DNA of 64,000 bases. Origin: an uncultured Flavobacteriaceae bacterium (lineage in GTDB: Bacteria > Bacteroidota > Bacteroidia > Flavobacteriales > Flavobacteriaceae). A program made the translations under genes and the position numbers. The stretch lies in contig CANLXN010000004.1 of NCBI GenBank assembly GCA_947495135.1, forward strand, positions 1 through 64,000. The letters are read 5' to 3'. Of this stretch, positions 16,731 to 25,786 are shown one piece after another. Within the stretch, counting starts at the first letter, position 1. Each line of letters begins with the position of its first letter. The notes under the pieces were generated by a model. It was given only the letters and a program-made list of their open reading frames with translations. It had not been told where the DNA came from and searched no databases.

Positions 16731-17443
16731 TGTCCAAACCCTTTCAATTCAAAGAATTTACGATTCACCAAGATCGTTGTGCGATGAAAATTGGCACCGA
16801 CGGAGTTCTACTCGGAGCTTGGATCTCATTAGAAAATCAACCAAACAGCATATTAGATATTGGAGCTGGGACCGGTGTGATAGCGCTTCAAATGGCGCAA
16901 AGAAGCCAAGCCGAAACGATAGATGCGGTAGAAATTGACGACCATGCCTATGAACAATGCACAGGAAATTTTGAAGCATCTCCATGGGCAGACCGCATGT
17001 TCTGTTATCACGCCTCGATTCAGGAATTCGCTTCAGAAATAGATGACCAATACGACCTAATTGTTTCCAATCCGCCTTTTTATTCCGAAACCTACAAGAC
17101 AGACGATGCTGCACGTGATCAGGCACGATTTAATGACGCCTTACCATTTCAGCATTTACTAGTATGCGCGGCTCATCTTCTTTCTGAAAAAGGAATTTTC
17201 GCATTAATACTTCCTAAAAAAGAAGAGCTGGAATTTATAGAATTGGCCTCACAGTCTAATTTATACCCTTCCAGAATCTGCAGCGTAAAAGGCAGTCCTC
17301 AATCTGAAGAAAAAAGAGTGCTAATGGAGTTTACGTTCGAGAAAAAAGAAACTTCACTCACCACGCTAGTTATAGAAAATAGTCGCCACAATTATACCGA
17401 AGATTACATCGAACTTGTAAAAGATTTTTATCTGAAATTATAA
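16730..17443 (+). CDS. trmN6: tRNA1(Val) (adenine(37)-N6)-methyltransferase
   Basis: 237 residues. The Rossmann methyltransferase SAM loop is ILDIGAGTGVIALQMAQRS, and the N6-adenine motif IV is VSNPPFYSE. This combination with the opening FQFKEFTIHQDRCAMKIGTDG is the TrmN6/YfiC family, which methylates A37 of tRNA1(Val). Some members act on other substrates, so specificity is by family. It sits last in the rpsP-rimM operon in place of the more usual trmD. The 3' end overlaps the convergent amidinohydrolase gene by 6 bases. Confidence 0.85.
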   Translation: MSKPFQFKEFTIHQDRCAMKIGTDGVLLGAWISLENQPNSILDIGAGTGVIALQMAQRSQAETIDAVEIDDHAYEQCTGNFEASPWADRMFCYHASIQEFASEIDDQYDLIVSNPPFYSETYKTDDAARDQARFNDALPFQHLLVCAAHLLSEKGIFALILPKKEELEFIELASQSNLYPSRICSVKGSPQSEEKRVLMEFTFEKKETSLTTLVIENSRHNYTEDYIELVKDFYLKL

Positions 17444-18316
17444 GATTCGCTGGATGGGCCTCGTTAAACAGGTTGGACCTCCTCCTCCCTTCACACTTAT
17501 TTCTTTACCCCTGTAGGTCAAAACCTCGCAACCCGCCTCGATTAAACGCATTTCTGTGATAGGATTTCCTTGCACCATCAAGCATTTCCTAGGAGAAAGA
17601 GCTAAGACATTACAACCCATAGATTCGAATTCCTCATCGGGAACTTCTACCAATTCAAATCCTCTATTTATTAAATCGTTTCTAAATTTAATCGGCATTA
17701 AGGGAGAATAGACCACCGCTAAATCTTTATCAACAGGACTCAACACCGACATCAAATGAAAGACATTGGAAGTTCCTTTGTAATGAGGCATTTCAGCGAC
17801 TATCACTTCAATTCCTTGAGGTTCAAGCAACGCTTTGAGTTGTCTTATTCCCTCTTCATTAGAACGGTAGGTATGTCCAACAGCCAAGGTTTGTTTATCA
17901 AGCCAAGCCACATCACCCCCCTCTAAGGTGCCAGGAAACTCTATTTCACCCAAAATATCAATGCCTTGAGATAAAAAAGTTTTATGCTGCGCTTGAGGCT
18001 CCAATGCCCTGCCCGCTTTTCCCATATTACAAATAATCATCCCAAAGTCTGTAGCAATCGAAGCATCCCTGCAGTAAATAGAATCAATCGAAAGATCATC
18101 ATCATTAGGAAAGTACTTTAGACTTACCTCGTCATTTTTAAAAAACTCCTCAAAAGTAGCATACTCTTTTAATGCGTCATTATAGTTAGGACATGCCAAG
18201 TAGTTCAACACACTCCACTGATCGTTCAATAACTCTTGAGAGCGAAAGGCGTTCTTTGCTGGCTTAATAAATATCGAACCTATTTTTAAATATTCTGAAT
18301 GATGTGTAATTCGCAT
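17438..18316 (-). CDS. Arginine deiminase/dimethylargininase-family amidinohydrolase
   Basis: 292 residues, one five-bladed pentein domain. The likely catalytic set is Glu132 (GTLEGGDV), His187 (NVFHLMS) and Cys283 (GGGPTCLTR). An acidic substrate-binding strip lies near DDDLSIDSIYCRDA. The family hydrolyses guanidino groups of arginine, dimethylarginine or related compounds; DDAH-like members are about this size. Cytoplasmic. The gene starts 6 bases after the permease stop, so the two form an operon and the permease probably imports or exchanges the substrate or product. Confidence 0.8.
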   Translation of the reverse strand: MRITHHSEYLKIGSIFIKPAKNAFRSQELLNDQWSVLNYLACPNYNDALKEYATFEEFFKNDEVSLKYFPNDDDLSIDSIYCRDASIATDFGMIICNMGKAGRALEPQAQHKTFLSQGIDILGEIEFPGTLEGGDVAWLDKQTLAVGHTYRSNEEGIRQLKALLEPQGIEVIVAEMPHYKGTSNVFHLMSVLSPVDKDLAVVYSPLMPIKFRNDLINRGFELVEVPDEEFESMGCNVLALSPRKCLMVQGNPITEMRLIEAGCEVLTYRGKEISVKGGGGPTCLTRPIQRIL

Positions 18317-18322
18317 AAATTA

Positions 18323-19630
18323 TTATTTATTATTCCATTTCATAAGAAGGTAAAAAGGGATCCCCAATAGAAGTAAAATAAATCCGTAAAAGACTGTTTC
18401 TTGTCCAGAACCATAGATGGTCCATATGGAATAGACAAACCCCAATCCAGCCAACACTACTATTTTTGAGCTATTTCGCGCAAATAAATCCTTATTAATC
18501 GCTACCAGCACATAAGATGCAGCTGTGAACAAGTAGGGCAGCAAGGCGCACAACGTAGACAACAAAATCATAAACTCGAATTGATCTACAAGGCCTTCAG
18601 TAAAGTTCATTAAGAGAAGTGCCGATGACAGGATACTCCCTAAAACCAGTCCTGTGATAGGAACTCCTTTGGTATTTTCTTTTTTGAAAACTCGAGGAAA
18701 TAATTGATCATTCGCAGATGCCATAGAAATTTGTCCCATAACGAGAATCCATCCATTTAAGGCCCCTATTGCAGCAATAGCAGCCCCAGCAGCAACAAAA
18801 TATCCTGCATATTCTCCACCAATAATTTTTGCAGCCTCAGCAAAAGGGGCCGGAGAAACACTTAATTGCTCCAATGGAAGTACCCCGAACAATATAACTG
18901 TTCCAAAAATATAAATTAAGGCAGTAATGCCAGTACCTATCATCGTGGCCTTCGGAATCGTCTTTTCTGGATTTTTCACATTAGCCGCTGGTACCGTAGC
19001 GCTTTCTAACCCTAAAAAAGCGAATAGTGTAAGTGTTGCAACGGCCGAAAACGCATCAAAATTCGAAACTTCTGAACTATTAAACTCAGGGAAATTTTCA
19101 AAACTAAAAAAAAAAGCTCCTACCAAAATAACAAAGACAATGGGTAGGATTTTAAGGACCGTTGTAATTAGTTGAAATTTACCTGAAACCGCAATACCTC
19201 TAGAATTGACCCACGTAAAAAACCAAATAAACAATAATCCAAGAACCACCGAAATCCTAGAATCGGTCTCTAATATCGGAAAGAAAATAGTTAAGGCCCC
19301 TATAATAGCTACTGCGATGGCCGCATTGACCACCCAACAAGAAATCCAATAACCCCAAGCCACTAAAAAACCAATAAAATCGCCAAACCCTTCCTTCGCA
19401 TACAAATATGGACCACCACTTTTGTTGACTATTATCTTACTAAAATGACTAAATATTTTCGCTAAAATAAGTGCTCCTATTGCAGTGAAAATCCACCCCA
19501 GCAAACTAATACTTCCGTAAGACGCAAGTGCCGCTGGCAGAACAAATATGCCCGAACCTATCATATTCCCAACCACCAGTGATGTGGTCGTCAGAAGTCC
19601 GATTTTCTGAGTTTTTGAACGCTTCGTCAT
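18323..19630 (-). CDS. APC-family amino-acid permease
   Basis: 435 residues, about 12 membrane helices. The TM1 signature GNMIGSGIFVLPAAL and the APC loop after TM6 (GLESATVPAANVKNPEKTIPKAT) place it in the AdiC/ArcD-PotE branch of the amino acid-polyamine-organocation superfamily. Members often exchange arginine with ornithine, agmatine or citrulline. Co-transcription with the amidinohydrolase makes a guanidino amino acid a likely substrate, but that is inference. No clear TAnnTTTG box was found before the ATG at 19630. Confidence 0.88.
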   Translation of the reverse strand: MTKRSKTQKIGLLTTTSLVVGNMIGSGIFVLPAALASYGSISLLGWIFTAIGALILAKIFSHFSKIIVNKSGGPYLYAKEGFGDFIGFLVAWGYWISCWVVNAAIAVAIIGALTIFFPILETDSRISVVLGLLFIWFFTWVNSRGIAVSGKFQLITTVLKILPIVFVILVGAFFFSFENFPEFNSSEVSNFDAFSAVATLTLFAFLGLESATVPAANVKNPEKTIPKATMIGTGITALIYIFGTVILFGVLPLEQLSVSPAPFAEAAKIIGGEYAGYFVAAGAAIAAIGALNGWILVMGQISMASANDQLFPRVFKKENTKGVPITGLVLGSILSSALLLMNFTEGLVDQFEFMILLSTLCALLPYLFTAASYVLVAINKDLFARNSSKIVVLAGLGFVYSIWTIYGSGQETVFYGFILLLLGIPFYLLMKWNNK

Positions 19631-19698
19631 ATTTTGCCCAAAGGGTTAATTATTAATTACCTAAATTTAGAGTGGACTAAATGTACAATTTAAAATTA

Positions 19699-20781
19699 AT
19701 GAAGTTTACCATTCACTCTGATATCCGCAAGGCAGAAACACTCCCAGCTTCTTTTTATCGAGATCAAGATGTCTTTGATGCGATCAAAGAGCGGATTTTT
19801 TTAAAATCATGGCAGTGGATTGGGCATGAAAATTTAGTGTCTTTGTCCCAGACTGTTCATCCGTTTATATTACTTGAAAGTTATCTAACCGAGCCATTAT
19901 TGCTCACCAAAGACGCCAACGATTCTATTTCTTGCCTTACCAATGTATGCACGCACCGAGGGAATTTGGTTGCGCTGAACGGAGGTAAATCTAAAAATTT
20001 AACATGCATGTATCACGGTCGAAGATTTTCTCTTGACGGCACATTTATGTCTATGCCTGAATTTGAGGAAGCCCAAGATTTTCCTAGACCCTGCGATAAT
20101 TTACATAGTTTTCCCTTAGAGAAGTGGGGGCCATTTTTATTTGTGGGCCTAAATCCTGTCTTCGATTTTAAACAGGTAATAGAGCGTATGAACGAACGTA
20201 TAGGGTTTCTACCTCTGGATGAGTTTTCCCTTAACAACGCGCTCTCCAAAGACTACTTAGTCCATGCGCATTGGGCACTTTATTGCGATAATTATTTAGA
20301 AGGATTTCATGTTCCCTTCGTTCACGCTGGATTAAATGAAGTTCTCGACTATGGTAGCTACACCACTGAAGTATACGATCATTGCACACTTCAAATTGGT
20401 TACACCAATGAAGCGACAGAAATATTCGACTTACCAGAAGGCCATCCCGATTACGGAAAAAATGTAGGAGCCTATTACTACTGGGTATTCCCTAACATGA
20501 TGTTCAATTTTTACCCTTGGGGCTTATCTATCAACATTGTCAAGCCAATTAGCCTTAATAAAACAAAAATTTCCTTTATATCCTATGTCTACGACCAATC
20601 TAAACTAGACAAAGGCGCCGGAAGCTCTCTTGAAAAAGTAGAACGGGAAGACGAATTTGTAGTAGAAAATGTTCAGAACGGCGTCAACTCTTCCTTTTAC
20701 AAGTCGGGACGCTTCTCTCCTACTCGTGAAAAAGGAGTTCATCACTTCCATCGATTACTAGCTCGTTTTCTGAATGAATAA
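19699..20781 (+). CDS. Rieske non-heme iron oxygenase, catalytic (alpha) subunit type
   Basis: 360 residues from the ATG at 19699; another ATG at 19681 adds six residues not usual in homologues (MKFTIHSDIRKAETLPASFY is the familiar start). The Rieske [2Fe-2S] site is Cys84-Thr-His86 and Cys103-x2-His106 (CTHRG ... CMYHG). The mononuclear iron site is in DNYLEGFHVPFVH (His204, His209). It resembles choline- or aromatic-compound-oxidising monooxygenase subunits. No reductase gene is adjacent; the ferredoxin and FNR at 29-31 kb could supply electrons. Substrate unknown. Confidence 0.82.
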   Translation: MKFTIHSDIRKAETLPASFYRDQDVFDAIKERIFLKSWQWIGHENLVSLSQTVHPFILLESYLTEPLLLTKDANDSISCLTNVCTHRGNLVALNGGKSKNLTCMYHGRRFSLDGTFMSMPEFEEAQDFPRPCDNLHSFPLEKWGPFLFVGLNPVFDFKQVIERMNERIGFLPLDEFSLNNALSKDYLVHAHWALYCDNYLEGFHVPFVHAGLNEVLDYGSYTTEVYDHCTLQIGYTNEATEIFDLPEGHPDYGKNVGAYYYWVFPNMMFNFYPWGLSINIVKPISLNKTKISFISYVYDQSKLDKGAGSSLEKVEREDEFVVENVQNGVNSSFYKSGRFSPTREKGVHHFHRLLARFLNE

Positions 20782-20841
20782 GATTCTGTTTTCCCTGAAG
20801 ATTTTCTGAGGAATTTAGATGGAAATATGGCTTGCAATGGC

Positions 20842-20849
20842 TAAATTTG
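20842..20849 (+). promoter_or_regulatory. -7 box (TAAATTTG) for the acyl-CoA dehydrogenase
   Basis: Exact TAnnTTTG match inside the longer computed frame. It supports translation from the ATG at 20871, about 16 bases after the expected transcription start, rather than from 20832. Confidence 0.55.
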
Positions 20850-20870
20850 GGGCGTACTAAAAACTATGCT

Positions 20871-22049
20871 ATGAAGCCCGACTTATTTGAAGCTCCAGAT
20901 TATTACAACATTGATGATCTTTTAACCGAAGAACACAAACTTATTCGTGATGCAGCCCGCGCTTGGGTTAAACGAGATGTTTCTCCAATCATAGAGGAAG
21001 CAGCTCAAAATGCTGAATTTCCCAAATCTATTATTCCAGGTCTCGCAGAGATCGGTGCCTTTGGCCCATATATCCCAGAGGAATATGGTGGAGCTGGATT
21101 GGACCAGATTTCTTACGGATTAATTATGCAAGAGATTGAAAGAGGTGATAGTGGCGTTCGTTCAACAGCCTCTGTACAGTCTTCATTAGTGATGTATCCT
21201 ATATGGAAGTACGGAAATGAAGAACAACGCAAGAAATATCTTCCTAAACTTGCCTCGGGTGAATGGATGGGGTCTTTTGGTTTGACCGAACCAGATCATG
21301 GTAGTAATCCAGGTGGCATGGTTACCAATTTTAAGGATATGGGAGACCACTACCTTCTTAATGGAGCAAAATTATGGATAAGTAACTCTCCATTTTGTGA
21401 TGTAGCAGTTGTTTGGGCTAAAAATGAAGAAGGACGTATCCATGGTCTCGTTGTGGAACGCGGGATGGAAGGCTTTAGCACTCCCGAAACACATAACAAA
21501 TGGTCGTTACGCGCAAGCGCAACAGGAGAGCTCATATTTCAAGACGTAAAAGTCCCTAAAGAAAATTTATTACCGAACAAATCTGGTTTAGGAGCACCAT
21601 TGGGATGCCTTGATTCTGCCCGTTTCGGAATTGCATGGGGAGCTATTGGAGCTGCAATGGATTGCTATGATACTGCACTTCGCTACTCTAAGGAACGTAT
21701 CCAGTTTGGAAAACCTATCGGACAATTTCAACTTCAACAGAAAAAATTAGCCGAGATGATTACAGAAATCACCAAGGCGCAACTCATGGTACTTCGCTTA
21801 GGTCAACTTAAGAATGAAGACAAGGCTACTTCTGCACAAATTTCTATGGCTAAAAGAAACAATGTAGACATGGCTATCAAAATAGCTCGGGAAGCGAGAC
21901 AAATGTTAGGTGGTATGGGAATTACTGGAGAATATCCTATTATGCGACATATGATGAATTTAGAAAGTGTAATCACTTACGAAGGAACTCATGACATTCA
22001 CCTGCTTATTACAGGTCTCGATATAACAGGTCTTAACGCATTTAAATAA
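20871..22049 (+). CDS. Glutaryl-CoA dehydrogenase-type acyl-CoA dehydrogenase
   Basis: 392 residues starting MKPDLFEAPDYY. The acyl-CoA dehydrogenase fold shows the FAD/substrate loops MGSFGLTEPDHGSNPG and KLWISNSPFCDV. The catalytic base is Glu371 in VITYEGTHDIHLLITG, and the SVQSSLVMYPI segment is typical of glutaryl-CoA dehydrogenases. It would oxidise and decarboxylate glutaryl-CoA to crotonyl-CoA in lysine/tryptophan breakdown, passing electrons to ETF. It follows the Rieske gene by 89 bases but has its own promoter. A terminator follows at 22072-22102. Confidence 0.85.
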   Translation: MKPDLFEAPDYYNIDDLLTEEHKLIRDAARAWVKRDVSPIIEEAAQNAEFPKSIIPGLAEIGAFGPYIPEEYGGAGLDQISYGLIMQEIERGDSGVRSTASVQSSLVMYPIWKYGNEEQRKKYLPKLASGEWMGSFGLTEPDHGSNPGGMVTNFKDMGDHYLLNGAKLWISNSPFCDVAVVWAKNEEGRIHGLVVERGMEGFSTPETHNKWSLRASATGELIFQDVKVPKENLLPNKSGLGAPLGCLDSARFGIAWGAIGAAMDCYDTALRYSKERIQFGKPIGQFQLQQKKLAEMITEITKAQLMVLRLGQLKNEDKATSAQISMAKRNNVDMAIKIAREARQMLGGMGITGEYPIMRHMMNLESVITYEGTHDIHLLITGLDITGLNAFK

Positions 22050-22071
22050 TTAAGCTTAAAATACGTATTTA

Positions 22072-22102
22072 AAGGGTTTCCTTAATTGGAAGCCTTTTTT
22101 TT
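22072..22102 (+). terminator. Intrinsic terminator after the acyl-CoA dehydrogenase
   Basis: An imperfect stem AAGGGTTTCC/GGAAGCCTT with a 6-base loop runs into eight T. It lies about 23 bases past the stop. Confidence 0.75.
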
Positions 22103-22178
22103 ACAAAAAATATACTTGGAGTGTTAACCTTTTTGAATCTTTTTCATAAACAGGAAATAATCAAATTAATTTCCTATT

Positions 22179-23270
22179 ATGAAAACAATTACATCCCTAG
22201 TCACGCTCCTTTTTAGTGTAATATGCCTAGGTCAAAACGACTTAATTTTTACGCACATCGCAAATCCAGGTTCTGGATCAAGCGATTATATAAGCGAAAT
22301 AGATCATCCCGATTTAAATGATAATCCTGATGCGGTCTTTTTTGTAACTCACGTCTATAATCCTGGAGGCACAGGAGGCATTCTTAATGATAACCAAACT
22401 GGTACTTGGTATAATTCAAGTTCCAGTCGTTGGACGGTATTTAATGAAGATTTTACACCTATTGTAATCGATGCTGCTTATAACATTTACGTAGCCAATG
22501 AGGCCAGCACAATTGCAACAACAACAGATGGAAGTAGCTATACACTCGTTATAGATGATGCCCGAGTAAACAACAATCCAGACGCCAACCTAATTTCATC
22601 AAAACATTGGAATCCAAATGGAGTATACAATACACAAAATTATGGCTTTTGGTATGATGACGGAGACGGTAAATGGAATTTATATACTGAAGACATAGCC
22701 AATCAACCCAATGGAGCCGCCTACAATATTTTATTAGAACCTGGCCAAGAAGAAGCAACTATTGCCTTTAAACATACTGCAACGCAATCTAATATTCAAG
22801 GCAATTGGACCTATATTGATCACCCATTATTAAATGGAAATCCGAATGCCCATTTAATTGTTCAGCACAATTGGGGTACTTCAGGCGATGCTGCAAATAT
22901 TCTTCATGATCATGTAATTGGAGTTTGGTACAGTGCAGGACAATGGGCTATTTACAATGAGGATCAAACACCATTTATTGAAGACTTAGAATTCAACGTT
23001 TATGTTTATGATGAATTGTTAAGCACTAACGACCTATCCGGAAAAGACTTTAGCCTTTACCCAGTGCCCGCAAAAGACCACTTATTCATAAACAGCGCAG
23101 TTCCTATTGAGCGAGTTGAAGTATTTAACGTACTCGGCAAGCAAATAAAGGATATAGACCCGCTTCCTTCTGCGCAAGGTCTGAACATTTCTAGCTTGAG
23201 TACAGGAATATACCTTTTGAAAATATCAACCAACAATAGTAGTACCGTGAAAAAGTTTATTAAAGAATAG
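22179..23270 (+). CDS. Secreted T9SS protein with three copies of a DUF7452-like unit
   Basis: 363 residues. Signal peptide 1-18 (MKTITSLVTLLFSVICLG). Residues about 22-265 contain three copies of a roughly 80-residue unit. Each has a DHPxLNxNPDA-type turn, an NPGG/NPNG/GTSG turn, a GTWY/GFWY/GVWY strand and a final W.VFNED/W.LYTED/W.IYNED strand. The unit resembles DUF7452 domains. From about 280 a T9SS sorting domain follows (FSLYPVPAKDHLFINS ... GIYLLKISTN, ending VKKFIKE). Exported to the surface or medium; activity unknown. Confidence 0.78.
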   Translation: MKTITSLVTLLFSVICLGQNDLIFTHIANPGSGSSDYISEIDHPDLNDNPDAVFFVTHVYNPGGTGGILNDNQTGTWYNSSSSRWTVFNEDFTPIVIDAAYNIYVANEASTIATTTDGSSYTLVIDDARVNNNPDANLISSKHWNPNGVYNTQNYGFWYDDGDGKWNLYTEDIANQPNGAAYNILLEPGQEEATIAFKHTATQSNIQGNWTYIDHPLLNGNPNAHLIVQHNWGTSGDAANILHDHVIGVWYSAGQWAIYNEDQTPFIEDLEFNVYVYDELLSTNDLSGKDFSLYPVPAKDHLFINSAVPIERVEVFNVLGKQIKDIDPLPSAQGLNISSLSTGIYLLKISTNNSSTVKKFIKE

Positions 23271-23291
23271 AAAAGAATATCATACTTTTTT

Positions 23292-23318
23292 AGCCTCACA
23301 TTATGTGGGGCTTTTTTT
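23292..23318 (+). terminator. Intrinsic terminator after the T9SS repeat protein
   Basis: Stem AGCCTCACA (23292-23300) pairs with TGTGGGGCT (23304-23312, one T-G wobble) over a 3-base loop, followed by seven T. Confidence 0.85.
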
Positions 23319-23362
23319 ATATTCTAATTTTAAAACTCAAATTGTATCTTTAAACAAACAAA

Positions 23363-24262
23363 ATGATGTCCTCACGCAAAAGAATATCTCGAGCCTATGA
23401 AACGGCGCTTCGAATTCCTTTCAACGATCACTCGAAATTTATAATTTTCAGTGATTGTCATCGTGGAGATAATAGTTTTGCGGATGACTTCGCCAATAAT
23501 CGCAATATTTACTTTCATGCACTCAAACACTATTACAACGAAGGATTTACCTACTGCGAACTAGGAGATGGTGATGAATTATGGGAAAATCTGGAATTCA
23601 AATCTATTTTAGAGGCGCATAAAAACGTATTTGAACTTATGATGCAATTCTTTGCAGAAAATAGGTTGCATCGATTGGTTGGAAACCACGATATGGTATA
23701 TACAAATCAGAAATTCGTTGAAAAGAACCTCTATAGCTATTTTGACAAAGTATCTGGTAAAGACAAACCTCTTTTTCCAGGTATTACTTTTTCGGAAGGC
23801 CTCATCCTAGAACATGAAAAGACCGGACAGGAGATTTTAATGATTCATGGACATCAGGCCGACTGGATGAATTATCACGGTTGGAAATTTAACCGATTTA
23901 TGGTTCGTGCACTTTGGCGTCAACTACAAATTTTTGGAATAAGCGACCCTACCAGTCCAGCTAAGAATTTTCGAGAGCTCATAAAAGTAGAAAGGCGCTG
24001 TAAACGATGGATTATAGAGAATAATAATCTACTTACCATAACTGGTCACACACACCGCCCAAGGTTCCCAGAGCCCCATGAAATCCCATTATTCAATGAT
24101 GGTAGTTGTGTACATCCAAGGAGTATCACTGGTTTAGAAATTGAAAATGGCACCATCTCCCTAATTAAATGGGGAATATCAACCACTGAAGATGGCACCT
24201 TAAGAGTTATTAGAAAGACATTAGAAGGACCGGAAGCATTATCTGGCTACCACAAGGCCTAA
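23363..24262 (+). CDS. Calcineurin-like metallophosphoesterase
   Basis: 299 residues, cytoplasmic. All five metallophosphoesterase blocks are visible: SDCHRGD, GDGDE (Glu in place of the usual Asp), GNHD, IHGHQ and GHTHRP. Two metal ions would be bound. The fold and the blocks HALKHYYNEGF and HGWKFNRFMVR resemble UDP-2,3-diacylglucosamine hydrolase-like and related phosphodiesterases, but LpxH identity is not established. A near-consensus box TATCTTTA lies at 23345-23352. Confidence 0.85.
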   Translation: MMSSRKRISRAYETALRIPFNDHSKFIIFSDCHRGDNSFADDFANNRNIYFHALKHYYNEGFTYCELGDGDELWENLEFKSILEAHKNVFELMMQFFAENRLHRLVGNHDMVYTNQKFVEKNLYSYFDKVSGKDKPLFPGITFSEGLILEHEKTGQEILMIHGHQADWMNYHGWKFNRFMVRALWRQLQIFGISDPTSPAKNFRELIKVERRCKRWIIENNNLLTITGHTHRPRFPEPHEIPLFNDGSCVHPRSITGLEIENGTISLIKWGISTTEDGTLRVIRKTLEGPEALSGYHKA

Positions 24263-24278
24263 GTTTATATCAAGCTAT

Positions 24279-25172
24279 TTATTTTTCATCCTGAAATAAT
24301 TTTAGTGTAGCACCCTCATCTTCGCTATCTACAGTTGCTAAAAGTTTTCGATTCCCTCCCTTTTTTGTTTTAAAAATTTTTGTTCCAATCGTCCATCGTT
24401 CAGCGCGTTTAGTTCCAGGCATCATAGAAAAACCATAACTAAAGAAAGATCCATTTTTCTTCGGCCCTACCACTACGAAATGATTTCTATTCCAGGAATT
24501 ATTTTTAATTTGAAAATCGATATACCTGATATAATCTGGCGGTTTAACAGCACTTTTAGCTTGGACATTTCTGCTGTCCTCGTTCATTATTTTCGGCTCG
24601 GTGATTAATTTTAACCTTGCACTTTCACTTAGTTTGGAATCTAATCTTTCTACAGTATTTAGTGTTGCCTTTCCTCTTCCCGAAATGGTTAAGTAGGTAT
24701 TTTTAGCTTGTAAATGGGTCGCATCTAGCACACCGTTCTCTAGGTTTACGGTTGTATGAACAACAGTTCCTTCTGCTACAATTGTACCTACCGATGCAGA
24801 CATACTCATCTCATCACTTTCAATATTATTTACAAATACCGTTTCATGGACCCCCAAACGGATTACCCTCAGTTTGGGTGCCCCAATACTAATCTCAATT
24901 TTGTTAGATGGCTGTATCCATTCCTTTTGAACCAAATCCAAACTACCATTTACTACTTCTGTATTAATTTGAGAAATGAGATTACTATCACCTGTAATGC
25001 GTAAGGTTTCTTCCTCCGCACCTGCGTCTATAGTAACCTTTGCATACAAATTCATGTCTACAGTGGTTAGGTTTTCAAGAGAAATCTCTCTTGTCTCAAT
25101 AGAGCCATTTCCTTTTAGTTGCGCCCATCCCGTCATCCCAACGAGTAAGAACATTACTGTTAAATTTTTCAT
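24279..25172 (-). CDS. GIN-domain (DUF2807) secreted protein with extra C-terminal domain
   Basis: 297 residues. Signal peptide 1-17 (MKNLTVMFLLVGMTGWA). The GIN/DUF2807 beta-helix domain spans about 20-190 (REISLENLTTVDMNLYAKVTIDAG ... KATLNTVERLDSKLSESARLKL). A C-terminal segment of about 100 residues beyond it (PPDYIRYIDFQIKNNSWNRNHF...) is not part of the usual family. Head-GIN proteins are Bacteroidota-specific periplasmic or surface proteins sometimes called auto-transporter adhesin-like; function unproven. It starts 11 bases after the DoxX stop, so the two are one operon. Confidence 0.75.
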   Translation of the reverse strand: MKNLTVMFLLVGMTGWAQLKGNGSIETREISLENLTTVDMNLYAKVTIDAGAEEETLRITGDSNLISQINTEVVNGSLDLVQKEWIQPSNKIEISIGAPKLRVIRLGVHETVFVNNIESDEMSMSASVGTIVAEGTVVHTTVNLENGVLDATHLQAKNTYLTISGRGKATLNTVERLDSKLSESARLKLITEPKIMNEDSRNVQAKSAVKPPDYIRYIDFQIKNNSWNRNHFVVVGPKKNGSFFSYGFSMMPGTKRAERWTIGTKIFKTKKGGNRKLLATVDSEDEGATLKLFQDEK

Positions 25173-25183
25173 TTTTATAAAAT

Positions 25184-25681
25184 TTATGATTGTTGTTTAA
25201 ATATTGATTGACTAATGAGGTAGTCTATTCCAAATCGGCCAGAGCCTAAAAACAGGTGATACAAAGAGACCCATAAGAATCCCATGGCAGGTAGCATTGA
25301 CCATACCCCTTGACCCCATTTTTGAAATAAGATAGCACCAAGCATGGTAGCTACAATTAAAAAGGAGGCCAAACGTGTTTTCAATCCGAGTGCCAATAAC
25401 AGACCTCCAACGGCCTCACTAAATCCTGCCATCCAAGCAAAGAAAACCGGTGCTAATGCGAAAAGGCCACCAAAAGCAGCTACGTCTTCTGGAAACCATG
25501 CCGCTACCTCAAAAAGGGATAAATTTTTATCAGCTGGTGTCCATGGCATTCCAAATTTGGAAGCGCCAAAATCGATGGTCAATAACATTCCGCATACAAA
25601 CCTTGTAATAGCGAATACGAAATCGGTAGTCCAATGTTTTTGACTAACGGGAGTAATGAGTTTTTGCAATATTTTTTTCAT
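25184..25681 (-). CDS. DoxX-family membrane protein
   Basis: 165 residues with four membrane helices. It shows ITRFVCGMLLTIDFGASKFG near the start and GFSEAVGGLLLALGLKTRLASFLIVATMLGAILF in the middle, the DoxX/terminal quinol oxidase subunit-like pattern. Family members are linked to redox or membrane stress functions, mostly uncharacterised. First gene of a two-gene operon with the GIN protein. An inverted repeat at 25755-25781 lies 74 bases upstream and may be regulatory. Confidence 0.85.
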   Translation of the reverse strand: MKKILQKLITPVSQKHWTTDFVFAITRFVCGMLLTIDFGASKFGMPWTPADKNLSLFEVAAWFPEDVAAFGGLFALAPVFFAWMAGFSEAVGGLLLALGLKTRLASFLIVATMLGAILFQKWGQGVWSMLPAMGFLWVSLYHLFLGSGRFGIDYLISQSIFKQQS

Positions 25682-25754
25682 CGTGAGTTTGTTTTAGTTC
25701 GACAAGACAAAATTGCCAAACTAACCCGAGTTGCACGATTCAAAATGTACGGAA

Positions 25755-25781
25755 GACGTCTCATATACGATTTGAGACGTC
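25755..25781. repeat. 9-bp inverted repeat between doxX and the AraC gene
   Basis: GACGTCTCA (25755-25763) and TGAGACGTC (25773-25781) are perfect inverted copies 9 bases apart. They lie 6 bases past the AraC-gene stop and 74 bases upstream of doxX. No T-run follows on either side, so an operator or an atypical terminator is possible. Confidence 0.6.
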
Positions 25782-25786
25782 CTAAA

